64,000 nt of DNA. It comes from Buttiauxella warmboldiae. Its GTDB lineage: Bacteria > Pseudomonadota > Gammaproteobacteria > Enterobacterales > Enterobacteriaceae. The position numbers and the translations under genes were made by a program. Below the pieces are notes generated by a model. That model did no database searches and was not told the DNA's origin. It was given only the letters and a program-made list of their open reading frames with translations. Location: assembly GCF_003818135.1 (NCBI RefSeq), contig NZ_RPOH01000004.1:1-64000 (forward strand). Reading direction: 5' to 3'. Positions 27,048-37,761 of the stretch are shown here, piece after piece. How positions within the stretch are numbered: position 1 is the stretch's first letter; each line of letters begins with the position of its first letter.

Positions 27048-29039
27048 ATGAAAGAAGATTTGCAGCAGAATCTGCTCTACCGTTATTTAGGGACAACCAG
27101 CCCATACTGGCGTTTAGCGAGCGATAGCAATGCGCTGCAACTGGCCGCCAGCGAACATTCGCATATCAGCCAGATGGTCGAGCTCGCGCCCTGCCGGGCA
27201 GAGCAAATCCGCCAGATGACGGTCATTACTTCAAGCGTCACCATGCCAGTTGCGCTGTCCGGCCATGAAGTTTCGCTCAATCTGGTGGGCCGCAAGGTAT
27301 CCAAAAAAGAGTGGGCAGGCTCAGCATCGGCCTGGAATGACACCCCTTCTGTTGCCCGCGATTTGGTGCAGGGTCTCTCTTTTGCTGAACAGGTGGTTTC
27401 TGAGGCAAACTCCGTCATCGTGATCCTCGACAGATTAGGCAATATTCAGCGTTTCAATCGGTTAAGTGAAGAATATACCGGCCTTAAAGAACAAGAGGTT
27501 ATTGGGCAGAACGTGTTTAAATTATTTATGAGCCGCCGGGAAGCGGCAGCGTCGAAACGCAATATCAGCGGCTTCTTCCGTAACGGGAACTCTTATGAAG
27601 TCGAACGCTGGATAAAAACCCGCAAAGGCCAGCGGCTATTTCTGTTTCGTAATAAATTTGTCCACAGCGGCAGCGGCAAAAATGAAATCTATCTGATTTG
27701 CTCTGGTACCGACATTACCGAAGAACGGCGCGCTCAGGAGCGCCTGCGCGTCCTGGCGAACACCGACACCATTACCGGTCTCCCCAACCGCAATGCCATC
27801 AACGATCTTATTACCCGCGCCATTGAGCGTCGTGGAGCGACTCAGGTAGGGATCGTGTATCTCGATCTGGATAACTTCAAAAAAGTGAATGACGCCTACG
27901 GCCACATGTTTGGCGACCAGCTATTGCAGGCGGTGTCGCTGGCTATTTTAAGCTGTCTTGATGAAGGGCAGATTCTGGCCCGGCTTGGCGGCGATGAATT
28001 TATTGTCTTAGCCACCAACACCTCTCAGGCCACGCTTGAGGCGATGTCATCTCGCATCCTGGCACGCCTGAAGCAGTCATTCCGCATCGGCCTGATTGAA
28101 GTCTACTCCGGCTGTTCATTAGGTATCTCCCTGGCGCCTCAGCACGGTGAGGACCGCGAAAGCCTGATAAGCAATGCCGATACCGCAATGTACACCGCCA
28201 AAGAGAGCGGGCGCGGTAAGTTCTGCGTGTTCGCACCGGAAATGAATCAGCGGGTATTTGAATATTTATGGCTTGATACCCACTTACGAAAAGCCCTGGA
28301 AAATGACCAACTGGTGATCCACTACCAGCCGAAAATGACCTGGCGCGGTGAAGTCAGGAGCCTTGAAGCCTTAGTTCGCTGGCAGTCGCCGGAGCGCGGG
28401 CTGATCCCCCCGCTGGATTTTATCTCATACGCCGAAGAGTCCGGCTTAATCGTACCGCTTGGCCGCTGGGTGATGTTAAGCGTGGTGCAGCAGGTGGCGA
28501 AATGGCGCGACAAAGGCATGACTATGCGCGTCGCGGTCAACGTTTCTGCCCGCCAGCTAGCCGACCAGACCATTGTTAGCGTTCTGAAACAGGCGCTGAA
28601 GGATCTCAATTTTGAATACTGCCCAATCGACGTGGAGCTGACCGAAAGCTGCCTGATTGAAAATGAAGATCTCGCCCTTTCCGTTATCCAACAGTTCAGC
28701 CGTCTCGGCGCGCAAGTGCATTTAGATGACTTTGGTACCGGCTACTCTTCCCTGTCGCAGCTTGCCCGCTTCCCGATTGACGCCATTAAACTTGACCAAA
28801 GTTTCGTGCGCGATATTCATAAACAGTCAGTGTCGCAATCGCTGGTGCGGGCTATTGTCGCCGTAGCGCAGGCGCTCAATTTACAGGTTATTGCCGAAGG
28901 GGTAGAGAATCAGAAAGAAGACGCCTTTCTGACGAAGAACGGCGTCAACGAACGGCAGGGTTACTTATTTGCTAAACCCATGCCTGCGGCCGTATTTGAG
29001 CGCTGGCTAAAACGCTATCTGGCCAGAACGGCACGTTAA
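27048..29039 (+). CDS. pdeR: Cyclic di-GMP phosphodiesterase PdeR (PAS-GGDEF-EAL)
   Basis: A 663-residue cytoplasmic protein with a PAS domain (about residues 110-225), a GGDEF domain with LGGDEF near 313, and an EAL domain with LEALVRW near 439. The EAL catalytic residues are all present: Asn in VNVSARQ, Glu in [16 protein letters not shown], Lys in IKLDQS and Glu in AEGVEN. In E. coli PdeR (YciR, Gmr) is a trigger enzyme that restrains DgcM-MlrA and hence curli, and it also modulates RNase II stability. It follows cho rather than rnb directly. Confidence 0.93.
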   Translation: MKEDLQQNLLYRYLGTTSPYWRLASDSNALQLAASEHSHISQMVELAPCRAEQIRQMTVITSSVTMPVALSGHEVSLNLVGRKVSKKEWAGSASAWNDTPSVARDLVQGLSFAEQVVSEANSVIVILDRLGNIQRFNRLSEEYTGLKEQEVIGQNVFKLFMSRREAAASKRNISGFFRNGNSYEVERWIKTRKGQRLFLFRNKFVHSGSGKNEIYLICSGTDITEERRAQERLRVLANTDTITGLPNRNAINDLITRAIERRGATQVGIVYLDLDNFKKVNDAYGHMFGDQLLQAVSLAILSCLDEGQILARLGGDEFIVLATNTSQATLEAMSSRILARLKQSFRIGLIEVYSGCSLGISLAPQHGEDRESLISNADTAMYTAKESGRGKFCVFAPEMNQRVFEYLWLDTHLRKALENDQLVIHYQPKMTWRGEVRSLEALVRWQSPERGLIPPLDFISYAEESGLIVPLGRWVMLSVVQQVAKWRDKGMTMRVAVNVSARQLADQTIVSVLKQALKDLNFEYCPIDVELTESCLIENEDLALSVIQQFSRLGAQVHLDDFGTGYSSLSQLARFPIDAIKLDQSFVRDIHKQSVSQSLVRAIVAVAQALNLQVIAEGVENQKEDAFLTKNGVNERQGYLFAKPMPAAVFERWLKRYLARTAR

Positions 29040-29196
29040 GCATACCGACAATGCCCTTAGCTTCAGGGCGAAACGCGGCAGCGTACCAGCCTGCGGCGCA
29101 GGCATTAATTGCGCACGCAATCGCAATCGGCCCTTCTCTTTCGGCGGCTTTTTTTGCATTATGAAAGCAATATTTTTCCTAAAAACAGGATGCACT

Positions 29197-29379
29197 ATGC
29201 CTTCAGTGGACCCTCTGCAACTGGCAAAACGTATTGATATCGTGCTGGATATTCTGGTGGGTGGCGACCACGCTTCCGCCATTAATAATCTGGAAATTTT
29301 AAAAGCGGAATTACTCGCCATCACGAATAAAGAACCACAAAAAGAGAGCGACCTGAAAAAGTCGCCCTGGGAAATTTAA
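29197..29379 (+). CDS. yciZ: Small protein YciZ (DUF2594-like)
   Basis: A 60-residue soluble protein beginning at the ATG at 29197, preceded by CAGGATGCACT. The sequence MPSVDPLQLAKRIDIVLDIL and VGGDHASAINNLEILKAELL resembles E. coli YciZ in wording, length and position between pdeR and yciT. It is mostly helical and of unknown function. An upstream in-frame ATG at 29161 would add 12 hydrophobic residues with no ribosome site. Confidence 0.72.
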   Translation: MPSVDPLQLAKRIDIVLDILVGGDHASAINNLEILKAELLAITNKEPQKESDLKKSPWEI

Positions 29380-29604
29380 ACCTGGCGTTGCTGGCAACTG
29401 CGTTATTTTACAGGCTCAGGGAGCCAAAAGCGCCCTGTCAGTCTTTCTCGAAAGCCGCGATGGCCGCAGTCACGGCCGGGGTGGTTAAAAGCTGTTCCGT
29501 TACTGCCTTATCTCCGGACGCGCAGGATGATATTATAGCCCGCACGGAACATACTCTTTGATAATCCCGGCGGCACAGAATGCGCCGCCTTAAAATTGGC
29601 TGAT

Positions 29605-30363
29605 ATGAACTCCAGACAACAAATTATTTTACAGATGGTTATCGATCAAGGCCGGGTGAGCGTGGCCTCACTCGCTAAAGCAACCGGCGTTTCAGAGGTG
29701 ACGATCCGCCAGGACCTTAATCTTCTGGAGAAAAAGAGCTACCTGCGGCGCGCTCATGGCTACGCCGTTCCGCTCGACAGCGAAGATGTCGAAACGCGCA
29801 TGATGAACAATTATTCGCTGAAACGTCATCTTGCCGATTTTGCCGCCACCCTGGTCAACGATGGTGAAACCATCTTCATTGAAAACGGCAGCTGTAACGC
29901 CCTGCTGGCGCGCGCATTAGCCGAGCAGAAAAAAATCACTCTGATCACCGTCAGCAGCTACATTGCCCACCTTCTCAAAGACACCGACTGCGAAGTCGTA
30001 CTGCTTGGCGGCATCTATCAGAAGAAGAGTGAAAGTATGGTTGGACCGCTAACGCGCCAGTTTATTCAGCAGGTCCATTTCAGCAAAGCGTTCATCGGCA
30101 TCGACGGCTTCTTGCCGGAAACCGGATTTACCGGCCGCGATATGATGCGTGCCGATGTGGTGAATACCGTGCTGGAAAAAGGGAGCGAAACGATTATTCT
30201 GACGGACAGCAGCAAGTTTGGCGCCATGCACCCTTATCCTCTTGGCCCCATCTCGCGAATTAGCCGCGTCATCACCGACGATGCGCTGAGTGAAAGCGCA
30301 GGCCAGCAGCTGCAGAAGAGCGGCGTTCAGGTCAATATCGTTAAACAGTTCCCTCTCGTATAA
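29605..30363 (+). CDS. yciT: DeoR family transcriptional regulator YciT
   Basis: 252 aa when started at the ATG at 29605 ([20 protein letters not shown]). The N-terminal DeoR helix-turn-helix is [23 protein letters not shown] (about residues 20-42). The C-terminal sensor domain is of the sugar-phosphate isomerase-like type, with [17 protein letters not shown] and FIGIDGF. E. coli YciT is reported to bind few sites and to influence osmotic and acid responses. A GGCGGC/GCCGCC hairpin (29569-29589) lies just before the start and may fold in the leader. It precedes osmB with its own terminator between. Confidence 0.88.
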   Translation: MNSRQQIILQMVIDQGRVSVASLAKATGVSEVTIRQDLNLLEKKSYLRRAHGYAVPLDSEDVETRMMNNYSLKRHLADFAATLVNDGETIFIENGSCNALLARALAEQKKITLITVSSYIAHLLKDTDCEVVLLGGIYQKKSESMVGPLTRQFIQQVHFSKAFIGIDGFLPETGFTGRDMMRADVVNTVLEKGSETIILTDSSKFGAMHPYPLGPISRISRVITDDALSESAGQQLQKSGVQVNIVKQFPLV

Positions 30364-30371
30364 CTCTCTGA

Positions 30372-30398
30372 AACGGCCTGTGCGGATTGCAGGCCGTT
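30372..30398 (+). terminator. Terminator after yciT
   Basis: AACGGCCTG at 30372-30380 pairs with CAGGCCGTT at 30390-30398 around a 9-base loop, followed by TCTCTTAT. Confidence 0.75.
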
Positions 30399-30570
30399 CT
30401 CTTATCAGAATTATCCTGCCGACCCTTTAAGATTATTTACCTGTTGTTATTTCCCGTACAAATTAAAATGTTTATTAACGATGTAACAGGAAGTGATAAT
30501 CACCGGCGTTATTTTTAAATATATCGTTAAGCCGTTTCACGGTAATTTTCTTTAAGTTGGTCGATTGCCA

Positions 30571-30580
30571 CTATACTTAA
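30571..30580 (+). promoter_or_regulatory. Sigma-S-type -10 element of osmB
   Basis: CTATACTTAA is an ideal sigma-S (RpoS) extended -10, 42 bases before the osmB ATG. E. coli osmB is known to be osmotically and stationary-phase induced from a sigma-S promoter, with a second RcsB-dependent promoter further upstream. Confidence 0.8.
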
Positions 30581-30621
30581 CAGGAAACTTATTTCCGTGA
30601 ATCACTCATTCAGGAGAAAGT

Positions 30622-30843
30622 ATGATGACCTTAAATAACAAAAAAATTGCTGCCGTTGTGCTGGCTTTGACCGTTGCGATGTCGCTGAGCGCATGCTCTA
30701 ACTGGTCCAAACGTGACCGTAGCACCGCGATTGGCGCAGGCGCAGGTGCTTTAGGCGGCGCGGTATTAACCGATGGCAGCACCCTGGGCACATTAGGCGG
30801 TGCCGCGGTTGGGGGGATTATCGGTAACCAGGTAGGTAAATAA
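30622..30843 (+). CDS. osmB: Osmotically inducible lipoprotein OsmB
   Basis: A 73-residue outer-membrane lipoprotein. The signal peptide ends at the lipobox LSAC, with the lipidated Cys at residue 25. The mature part is NWSKRDRSTAIGAGAGALGG and TLGTLGGAAVGGIIGNQVGK, a glycine-zipper (2TM-like) segment. It is nearly identical to E. coli OsmB. The ribosome site is AGGAG; ATG codons at 30622 and 30625 are both usable. Induced by osmotic stress via a sigma-S-type promoter. Confidence 0.95.
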   Translation: MMTLNNKKIAAVVLALTVAMSLSACSNWSKRDRSTAIGAGAGALGGAVLTDGSTLGTLGGAAVGGIIGNQVGK

Positions 30844-30947
30844 AGCTGAATGCCCGAAAAGCTTAAAACGCTTTAATTGATTATAAAAACTTTACTCTTC
30901 AGAGTCTGGCTTTCAGCAGGGATATTAATATCCCCAGCCTGATAATC

Positions 30948-30983
30948 ATAAAGAAGGAAAAACCATGCGTTTTCCTTCTTTAT
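30948..30983 (+). terminator. Terminator after osmB (copy 2 of a repeated hairpin)
   Basis: ATAAAGAAGGAAAA at 30948-30961 pairs perfectly with TTTTCCTTCTTTAT at 30970-30983, a 14-bp stem. Its A/T-rich arms let it work in both directions, which suits the convergent osmB and hrpA. It resembles the hairpin after rnb. Confidence 0.85.
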
Positions 30984-31016
30984 CAGCAAACTTCCCCGGT
31001 ATAAGGCCTGCGAGGA

Positions 31017-34000
31017 TTACCCCGTAATGGCTTCCATCGCCTGCAAAATACGCTTGTCGGATATCGGATACGGCGTCCCCAGCTGTTGCGCGAAGAAACT
31101 GACGCGCAGCTCCTCAATCATCCAGCGGATCTCCTGCACATCTTCATCAACGCGGCGCGCTGGCGGCAGTTTATTCAGCCACTGCTGCCAGCTTTGCTGC
31201 ACATGTTCGACCTTCAGCATTTGCACACGGTCGCGATGCGGATCGACCGCCATTTTTTCCAGCCGTTTCTCAATAGCATTCAGATAACGCAGCGTATCGC
31301 CCAACCGTTTGTAGCCATTTCCGGTGACGAAACCACGATACACCAGCCCGCTCATCTGCGCTTTCACATCCGACAGCCCCAGCGCCATAGTCATATCCAC
31401 GCGCCCTTTCAGCCGCTTGTTGATATTGAATACGGCGGTGAGGATTTGCTCCACCTGCTTCGCAATCTCCACCACCGTGTCGTTGAGTTCCGCACGGACT
31501 TTTTCATGCAGTGCCGCAAAGCCCTCTTCGCTCCATACCGGGCCACCTGCCTGTGCGATCAGCTTATCGACGCCGCATGAGATGCAGTCGTCGATCAGAT
31601 CCAGCACCTTACCGTAAGGGTTGAAATACAGGCCAAGCTTGGCTTTGTTTGGCAGCTTTTCATGCAGATACTTAATCGGCGAAGGGATGTTGAGCAGCAG
31701 CAAGCGGCGCAGGCCACGCCACATCGCCTGCTGCTGTTCCAGCGGGTTATCAAACAGCTTGATCGCCACGCTCTCTTTTTCATCCACCAGCGCCGGGAAC
31801 GCCTTCATGCGGTAGCTGCCGCGTTTTTGCTCGTAGCTTTCCGGCAGCGATCCAAAGCTCCAGATATGCAGGCCGCTTTGTTCGATGCCGTCATCCGCCA
31901 CCGCCGAGAGCGTTTGCTGAACTTTCTCTTTCAGGCCGCCTTTCAACTCGCTAAGGTCTTTGCCCTCTTTGAGCTTTTTGTTGTGCTCATCCACCACGCG
32001 GAAAGTCATTTTCAGGTGATCGGGCACCTGATCCCAGTGCCAGTCTTCGCGGTCGATGGTGATGCCCGACATGCGGCGGAATTCACGCTCTAAACTTTCC
32101 AGCAGCGGCAAGTCCAGAGGTGTGGCGCGGCCTAAAAACGCTTCGGCATAGTTTGGCGCCGGAACAAAATTACGGCGCACCGGTTTTGGCAGCGACTTAA
32201 TCAGCGCAATCACCAGTTCGCGCCGCACGCCCGGAATTTGCCATTCAAACCCGGCTTCTTCTACCTGGTTTAACAGCGGCAGCGGAATATGCACCGTTAC
32301 GCCATCGGCATCGGCCCCCGGCTCAAACTGATAGGTCAGGCGCAGCTTGAGGTTGCCCTGATGCCAGAAGTTCGGATAGTCGAGCTTGCTGACTTGCTCC
32401 GCGCCCTCTTTTATCAGCATGCTCTTTTCGAAATTAAGCAGGTCCGGCGTCTCTTTACTGACCTTTTTCCACCAGCTGTCGAAGTGGCGGGCGGAAATCA
32501 CATCGTGAGCGATACGTTGGTCATAAAACTCAAACAGCGTGTCGTCATCCACCAGAATGTCGCGGCGCCTGGATTTATGCTCCAGCTCTTCAATCTCGTT
32601 GCGCAGCCTGAGGTTATCGCGGAAGAACGCGTGGCGCGTCTGCCAGTCTCCCTCGACTAACGCATGGCGGATAAACAGTTCACGGCACAGCGCCGGGTCG
32701 ATCTGGCTGTAGTTCACGCTACGGGCCGCCACAATCGGCAAGCCGTAGAGCGTCACTTTTTCGCTCGCCATGACCGCGCCCTGCGATTTCTCCCAGTGCG
32801 GTTCGCTGTAAGAGCGTTTCAGCAGATGCTGCGCCAGCGGTTCGACCCATTCAGGGTCGATTCTTGCCGCAATACGCCCCCACAGGCGGCTGGTTTCCAC
32901 CAGTTCGGCCACCATCGTCCATTTTGGCGGTTTCTTAAATAAACCGGAGCCCGGGAAGATAGAGAAACGGGCGTTACGCGCCCCGGTGTATTCCTGTTTA
33001 TCGGCATCTTTCTGGCCGATATGGGAAAGCAAGCCGGTCAGCAAAGCGCAGTGAACGGAGCGGAAATCCGCCGGTTCACTGTTAACAGGCAAACCGAGTT
33101 CTTTCACCACCTGGCGCAGTTGGGTGTAGATATCTTGCCACTCGCGCACGCGCAGGTAGTTGAGATAATCGAGCTTGCACTGGCGGCGGAACTGGTTAGA
33201 CGACAGCTCTTTTTGCTGCTCGCCCAGGTAGTTCCACAGGTTTACAAAGCTAAGGAAATCCGACTCTTTGTCGTGGAAACGACGATGTTTTTCATCAGAC
33301 GCCTGCTGTTTGTCCATCGGGCGCTCGCGCGGGTCCTGGATCGACAGGCCAGCGGTGATGATCATCACTTCACGCACGCAGCCAAATTTCTGCGCTTCCA
33401 GCACCATTCGCGCCAGGCGCGGGTCGACTGGCAATTGCGCCAGCTGGCGGCCAGAAGGCGTGAGTTGATACACGCCTGAGTTGGCTTCGGTGGCGATCGC
33501 CCCGAGTTCTTCCAGCAGCCGCACGCCATCCTGAATATTGCGTTTATCCGGGGCTTCCACAAACGGGAAGGCGGCGATGTCGCCAAGCCCCAGCGAGGTC
33601 ATCTGCAAGATAACCGACGCAAGGTTAGTGCGCAGAATTTCCGGGTCGGTAAATTCCGGGCGCGACAGGAAATCATCTTCGGAATAGAGGCGAATACAGA
33701 TCCCGTCGGAAACACGCCCACAGCGGCCTTTGCGCTGGTTGGCTGAAGCCTGAGATACAGGCTCAATCGGCAGGCGCTGCACTTTAGTACGGTAGCTGTA
33801 GCGGCTGATACGCGCGGTGCCCGGATCAATAACGTATTTAATGCCCGGCACGGTCAGCGAGGTTTCCGCCACGTTAGTGGCCAGCACGATACGCCGCCCG
33901 ATATGGGACTGGAATACGCGGTTTTGCTCGCTGTTAGACAGGCGCGCGTACAGCGGCAGCACTTCGGTGTGCGGCAGATTAAGCTTGTTTAACGCATCAG

Positions 34001-34916
34001 CGGTGTCACGGATTTCGCGCTCGCCGCTCATGAAAATCAGAATGTCTCCGGCGCTTTCACGGCCGAGTTCATCTACCGCGTCGAAGATCGCCTGCAGCTG
34101 ATCGCGGTCGGTATCATCGGCCTCTTCCACCATCGGGCGATAGCGCACTTCAACCGGGTAAGTACGACCAGACACTTCGATAATCGGCGCGTTGTTGAAG
34201 TGGCGCGAGAAGCGTTGCGGGTCGATGGTCGCAGAGGTAATGATGATTTTCAGATCCGGGCGACGCGGCAGCAGCTCGCGCAAATAGCCCAGCAGGAAAT
34301 CGATATTCAGGCTGCGTTCGTGCGCTTCATCAATGATGATGGTGTCGTACTGCATCAGCAGGCGGTCCTGCTGAATTTCCGCCAGCAGGATGCCGTCGGT
34401 CATCAGTTTGACCATAGTGTTTTCACTGACGTGGTCAGTAAAACGCACCTTATAGCCAACACAGCCGCCCGGCTCCGTTTGCAACTCTTCCGCAATACGG
34501 TTCGCCACGGTTCGCGCCGCCAGGCGGCGAGGCTGAGTGTGGCCAATCAGACCCTTCACGCCGCGCCCCAGCTCCATACAGATTTTTGGTAGCTGCGTAG
34601 TTTTACCTGAGCCAGTTTCCCCCGCCACGATAACCACCTGATGGTCGCGAATGGCATCGAAAATGTCCTGCTTTTTCTGGCTTACAGGTAAATTTTCTGG
34701 GTAAGTGATTTTTGGGCGCGAAGCTTCACGCAGCAGGACCTTACCGGCGGCGGAGTCAATCTCTTGCGCCAGCGAATCAAGCACACCCTGCTGCGATTCA
34801 GGATTTTTCACCTTCTTCGCACCATGCAAACGGCGGGAGAAGCGTTGTCTGTCGCGTAGCATTAAGCCATCAAGGCGCGAGAATAATGAGGACAGTGAAG
34901 GTTTTATATTTTCCAT
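31017..34916 (-). CDS. hrpA: ATP-dependent RNA helicase HrpA
   Basis: A 1299-residue DEAH-box RNA helicase, matching the 1300 aa of E. coli HrpA. Walker A is GETGSGKTT (99-107) and the DEAH motif is at 196-199. SATIDPQRFSRHFNNAP, the Q-x-x-G-R-x-G-R motif (NQRKGRCGRV) and the long HrpA-specific C-terminal region follow. The start is the ATG ending at 34916 (MENIKPSLSSLFSRLDGL). HrpA takes part in fimbrial mRNA processing in E. coli and in rescuing stalled or collided ribosomes by splitting them. It stands alone, convergent with osmB and divergent from azoR. Confidence 0.96.
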   Translation of the reverse strand: MENIKPSLSSLFSRLDGLMLRDRQRFSRRLHGAKKVKNPESQQGVLDSLAQEIDSAAGKVLLREASRPKITYPENLPVSQKKQDIFDAIRDHQVVIVAGETGSGKTTQLPKICMELGRGVKGLIGHTQPRRLAARTVANRIAEELQTEPGGCVGYKVRFTDHVSENTMVKLMTDGILLAEIQQDRLLMQYDTIIIDEAHERSLNIDFLLGYLRELLPRRPDLKIIITSATIDPQRFSRHFNNAPIIEVSGRTYPVEVRYRPMVEEADDTDRDQLQAIFDAVDELGRESAGDILIFMSGEREIRDTADALNKLNLPHTEVLPLYARLSNSEQNRVFQSHIGRRIVLATNVAETSLTVPGIKYVIDPGTARISRYSYRTKVQRLPIEPVSQASANQRKGRCGRVSDGICIRLYSEDDFLSRPEFTDPEILRTNLASVILQMTSLGLGDIAAFPFVEAPDKRNIQDGVRLLEELGAIATEANSGVYQLTPSGRQLAQLPVDPRLARMVLEAQKFGCVREVMIITAGLSIQDPRERPMDKQQASDEKHRRFHDKESDFLSFVNLWNYLGEQQKELSSNQFRRQCKLDYLNYLRVREWQDIYTQLRQVVKELGLPVNSEPADFRSVHCALLTGLLSHIGQKDADKQEYTGARNARFSIFPGSGLFKKPPKWTMVAELVETSRLWGRIAARIDPEWVEPLAQHLLKRSYSEPHWEKSQGAVMASEKVTLYGLPIVAARSVNYSQIDPALCRELFIRHALVEGDWQTRHAFFRDNLRLRNEIEELEHKSRRRDILVDDDTLFEFYDQRIAHDVISARHFDSWWKKVSKETPDLLNFEKSMLIKEGAEQVSKLDYPNFWHQGNLKLRLTYQFEPGADADGVTVHIPLPLLNQVEEAGFEWQIPGVRRELVIALIKSLPKPVRRNFVPAPNYAEAFLGRATPLDLPLLESLEREFRRMSGITIDREDWHWDQVPDHLKMTFRVVDEHNKKLKEGKDLSELKGGLKEKVQQTLSAVADDGIEQSGLHIWSFGSLPESYEQKRGSYRMKAFPALVDEKESVAIKLFDNPLEQQQAMWRGLRRLLLLNIPSPIKYLHEKLPNKAKLGLYFNPYGKVLDLIDDCISCGVDKLIAQAGGPVWSEEGFAALHEKVRAELNDTVVEIAKQVEQILTAVFNINKRLKGRVDMTMALGLSDVKAQMSGLVYRGFVTGNGYKRLGDTLRYLNAIEKRLEKMAVDPHRDRVQMLKVEHVQQSWQQWLNKLPPARRVDEDVQEIRWMIEELRVSFFAQQLGTPYPISDKRILQAMEAITG

Positions 34917-35012
34917 TGCGTAATCATCACGGCAGCGCACTGCCTGGTAAGTCTGTATCGTCAATTAGCGCTAGGTTAGCACATCACGCCTTTTGACGCC
35001 TTGTTCAATAAA

Positions 35013-35031
35013 ATCGAACATTGAGTTCGAT
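35013..35031. promoter_or_regulatory. Perfect 19-bp inverted repeat upstream of azoR
   Basis: ATCGAAC-ATTGA-GTTCGAT: 7-bp arms with a 5-bp spacer, 93 bp upstream of the azoR ATG and 97 bp upstream of hrpA. The architecture is that of a dimeric repressor site. No candidate regulator gene is adjacent. Confidence 0.6.
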
Positions 35032-35066
35032 ATATTGCGCTATCACTGCAATCGGATTGTGAATAA

Positions 35067-35729
<663 letters not shown>

Positions 35730-35748
35730 TCAGTCACCGGGTATAGCG

Positions 35749-35782
35749 TGCAAAACGGCAACCATTGAGTTGCCGTTTTGCA
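35749..35782. terminator. Bidirectional terminator between azoR and rlhA
   Basis: TGCAAAACGGCAA at 35749-35761 pairs with TTGCCGTTTTGCA at 35770-35782, a 13-bp stem with an 8-base loop. A- and T-rich arms let it act for both convergent genes. Confidence 0.85.
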
Positions 35783-35799
35783 TTGTTATCGCATACCTG

Positions 35800-37761
35800 C
35801 TACTTACGCTTCGGCAAAGTCTTCAGCAGCTCATCCGGGCTAATCGAGGCCACCACGCTGCTGCCGGGCAGTGGCATTTTCAGGATATGGTTTTTCATCC
35901 TGCCGATTACGTGCATTTCGCACGGTTTGCAGTCAAATTTCAGCGTCAGCACTTCATCCTGATGCACCAGCTGCATCGGCGTGGCTTTCCAGCTTTTCAC
36001 TGACCCCTTCGCCTGTTTCGGGCAGAGGTTAAAGGCGAAACGCAGGCAGTGTTTAGTGATCATCACCGGCACCTCGCCCTTCTCTTCATGCGCTTCATAG
36101 GCCGCATCGATCAGCTGCACGCCATAGCGCTGATAAAATTCTCGCGCTTTATGGTTGTACACGTTGGCAAGGAAGGTCAGATGCGTGTCTGGATAAACCG
36201 GAGGCGGTACGCTAACCGGTTTACGGCTGCCGCGTTGATAGCGCTGCAAACGGGCCTCGGTCAGCTCGTCAATCGCTTCACGGCGCAGCTGATTTAACTG
36301 GCTGTTTGGCACAAACAAAGGGGCCGGCAAATTGAGATCCACTTTACGCGCCTGATACAGAGTCTGCCCCAGTTTTGCCAGGCTATCGCGCAGGTTTGAA
36401 TAGGCTTTTTCCGGGTTGTTCGCTACCGCGAATGGTCCTTCCAGCGTTTTCGTCACGCTAACGCCGTCTTCACTGGTAAGGGTTAGTACCAGCTGTTCTT
36501 CCCAGCCGCCAAGCTCAAAATCCACCGCAATGCGCCGCTCGCTGGAGGTTTTTGTCAACGCCTGCTGCCAGTTGTGGTCGAGGTTGCGGTTCAAAGGATG
36601 ATTAGGACGCAGGTTTTTCAGGGCGTCCGGCATCTCATTTGGCCAGACGCGATACTGGTTTTTAGCGGTTTTTTCCACGGTATTGGCGCGAAAACCAACG
36701 ATATCTCGCTTGATCAGCACGTTCAGCCCGTCGCCATTGGTCAGTGAATCGGTAACGCTGACATCAAGAAAATCTTTACCCACCTTCAGCACTTCACCTA
36801 CCGGCAGGCCGATATATTTTGGCGAATCAAACGCGCCGATATCGATTTTGCGCTCGTTGACAAAATAGTCAGTGCTGCCACGGTGGAAGGTTTTATCCGG
36901 CGAAGGGATAAAGAAATGCGTGGTTTTCCCCGCAGAGGCACGCGCCAAATCACCGCGCTGCTCCATTAACTCATCCAGCAGCTGGCGGTAATAAGCGGTG
37001 ATATTTTTCACATAGCTCATATCTTTGTAGCGCCCTTCAATCTTGAAGGAACGCACGCCCGCGTCCACCAGCGCGGCCAGATTGGCGCTCTGGTCGTTAT
37101 CTTTCATCGACAACAGGTGTTTTTCATAGGCCACTACGCGACCGCGATCGTCTTTTAGCGTATAGGGCAACCGGCAAGCCTGGGAACAATCGCCACGGTT
37201 GGCGCTACGCCCGGTCTGGGCGTGTGAAATATTACACTGCCCGGAATAGGCCACACACAGCGCGCCGTGAATAAAGAATTCAATCGTGGCATCAACCTTT
37301 TCATGGATGGCGCGGATTTGGTTGAGGTTCAATTCGCGGGCAAGCACGATCTGCGAGAATCCCGCAGCGGAGAGGAATCTGGCTTTTTCTACGCTGCGGA
37401 TATCGCACTGGGTGCTGGCGTGTAGCTCAATCGGCGGCAGATCCATTTCCAGCACGCCCATATCCTGCACAATCAGCGCATCCACGCCCGCCTGATACAG
37501 GTCGTGGATCATACGGCGCGCGGGTTCCAGCTCGTTATCGTGCAGAATCGTGTTGAGCGTAACGAAAATCTTCGCCCCATAACGGTGAGCAAACGGCACC
37601 AGCTCTGCGAGATCTTGCAGGCTGTTGCCCGCATTATGGCGTGCGCCAAAACCAGGCCCGCCGATGTAGACCGCATCCGCGCCGTGCAAAATTGCTTCGC
37701 GGGCGATAGCGGTGTCACGGGCCGGGCTGAGTAATTCAAGATGATTGGCGTGCAGGCGCAT
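35800..37761 (-). CDS. rlhA: 23S rRNA 5-hydroxycytidine C2501 synthase RlhA (U32 family)
   Basis: A 653-residue protein, the same length as E. coli RlhA (YdcP). It hydroxylates C2501 of 23S rRNA with prephenate and iron-linked chemistry required in vivo. The N-terminal U32 peptidase-like barrel begins LELLSPARDTAIAREAILHGA. The cysteine cluster around CVAYSGQCNISHAQTGRSAN and GDCSQACRLPY (about 165-200) probably binds an iron-sulfur centre. A C-terminal domain with its own cysteines (CLRFAFNLCPKQ, KFDCKPCEM) distinguishes RlhA from the shorter tRNA enzyme TrhP. It is convergent with azoR. Confidence 0.93.
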   Translation of the reverse strand: MRLHANHLELLSPARDTAIAREAILHGADAVYIGGPGFGARHNAGNSLQDLAELVPFAHRYGAKIFVTLNTILHDNELEPARRMIHDLYQAGVDALIVQDMGVLEMDLPPIELHASTQCDIRSVEKARFLSAAGFSQIVLARELNLNQIRAIHEKVDATIEFFIHGALCVAYSGQCNISHAQTGRSANRGDCSQACRLPYTLKDDRGRVVAYEKHLLSMKDNDQSANLAALVDAGVRSFKIEGRYKDMSYVKNITAYYRQLLDELMEQRGDLARASAGKTTHFFIPSPDKTFHRGSTDYFVNERKIDIGAFDSPKYIGLPVGEVLKVGKDFLDVSVTDSLTNGDGLNVLIKRDIVGFRANTVEKTAKNQYRVWPNEMPDALKNLRPNHPLNRNLDHNWQQALTKTSSERRIAVDFELGGWEEQLVLTLTSEDGVSVTKTLEGPFAVANNPEKAYSNLRDSLAKLGQTLYQARKVDLNLPAPLFVPNSQLNQLRREAIDELTEARLQRYQRGSRKPVSVPPPVYPDTHLTFLANVYNHKAREFYQRYGVQLIDAAYEAHEEKGEVPVMITKHCLRFAFNLCPKQAKGSVKSWKATPMQLVHQDEVLTLKFDCKPCEMHVIGRMKNHILKMPLPGSSVVASISPDELLKTLPKRK

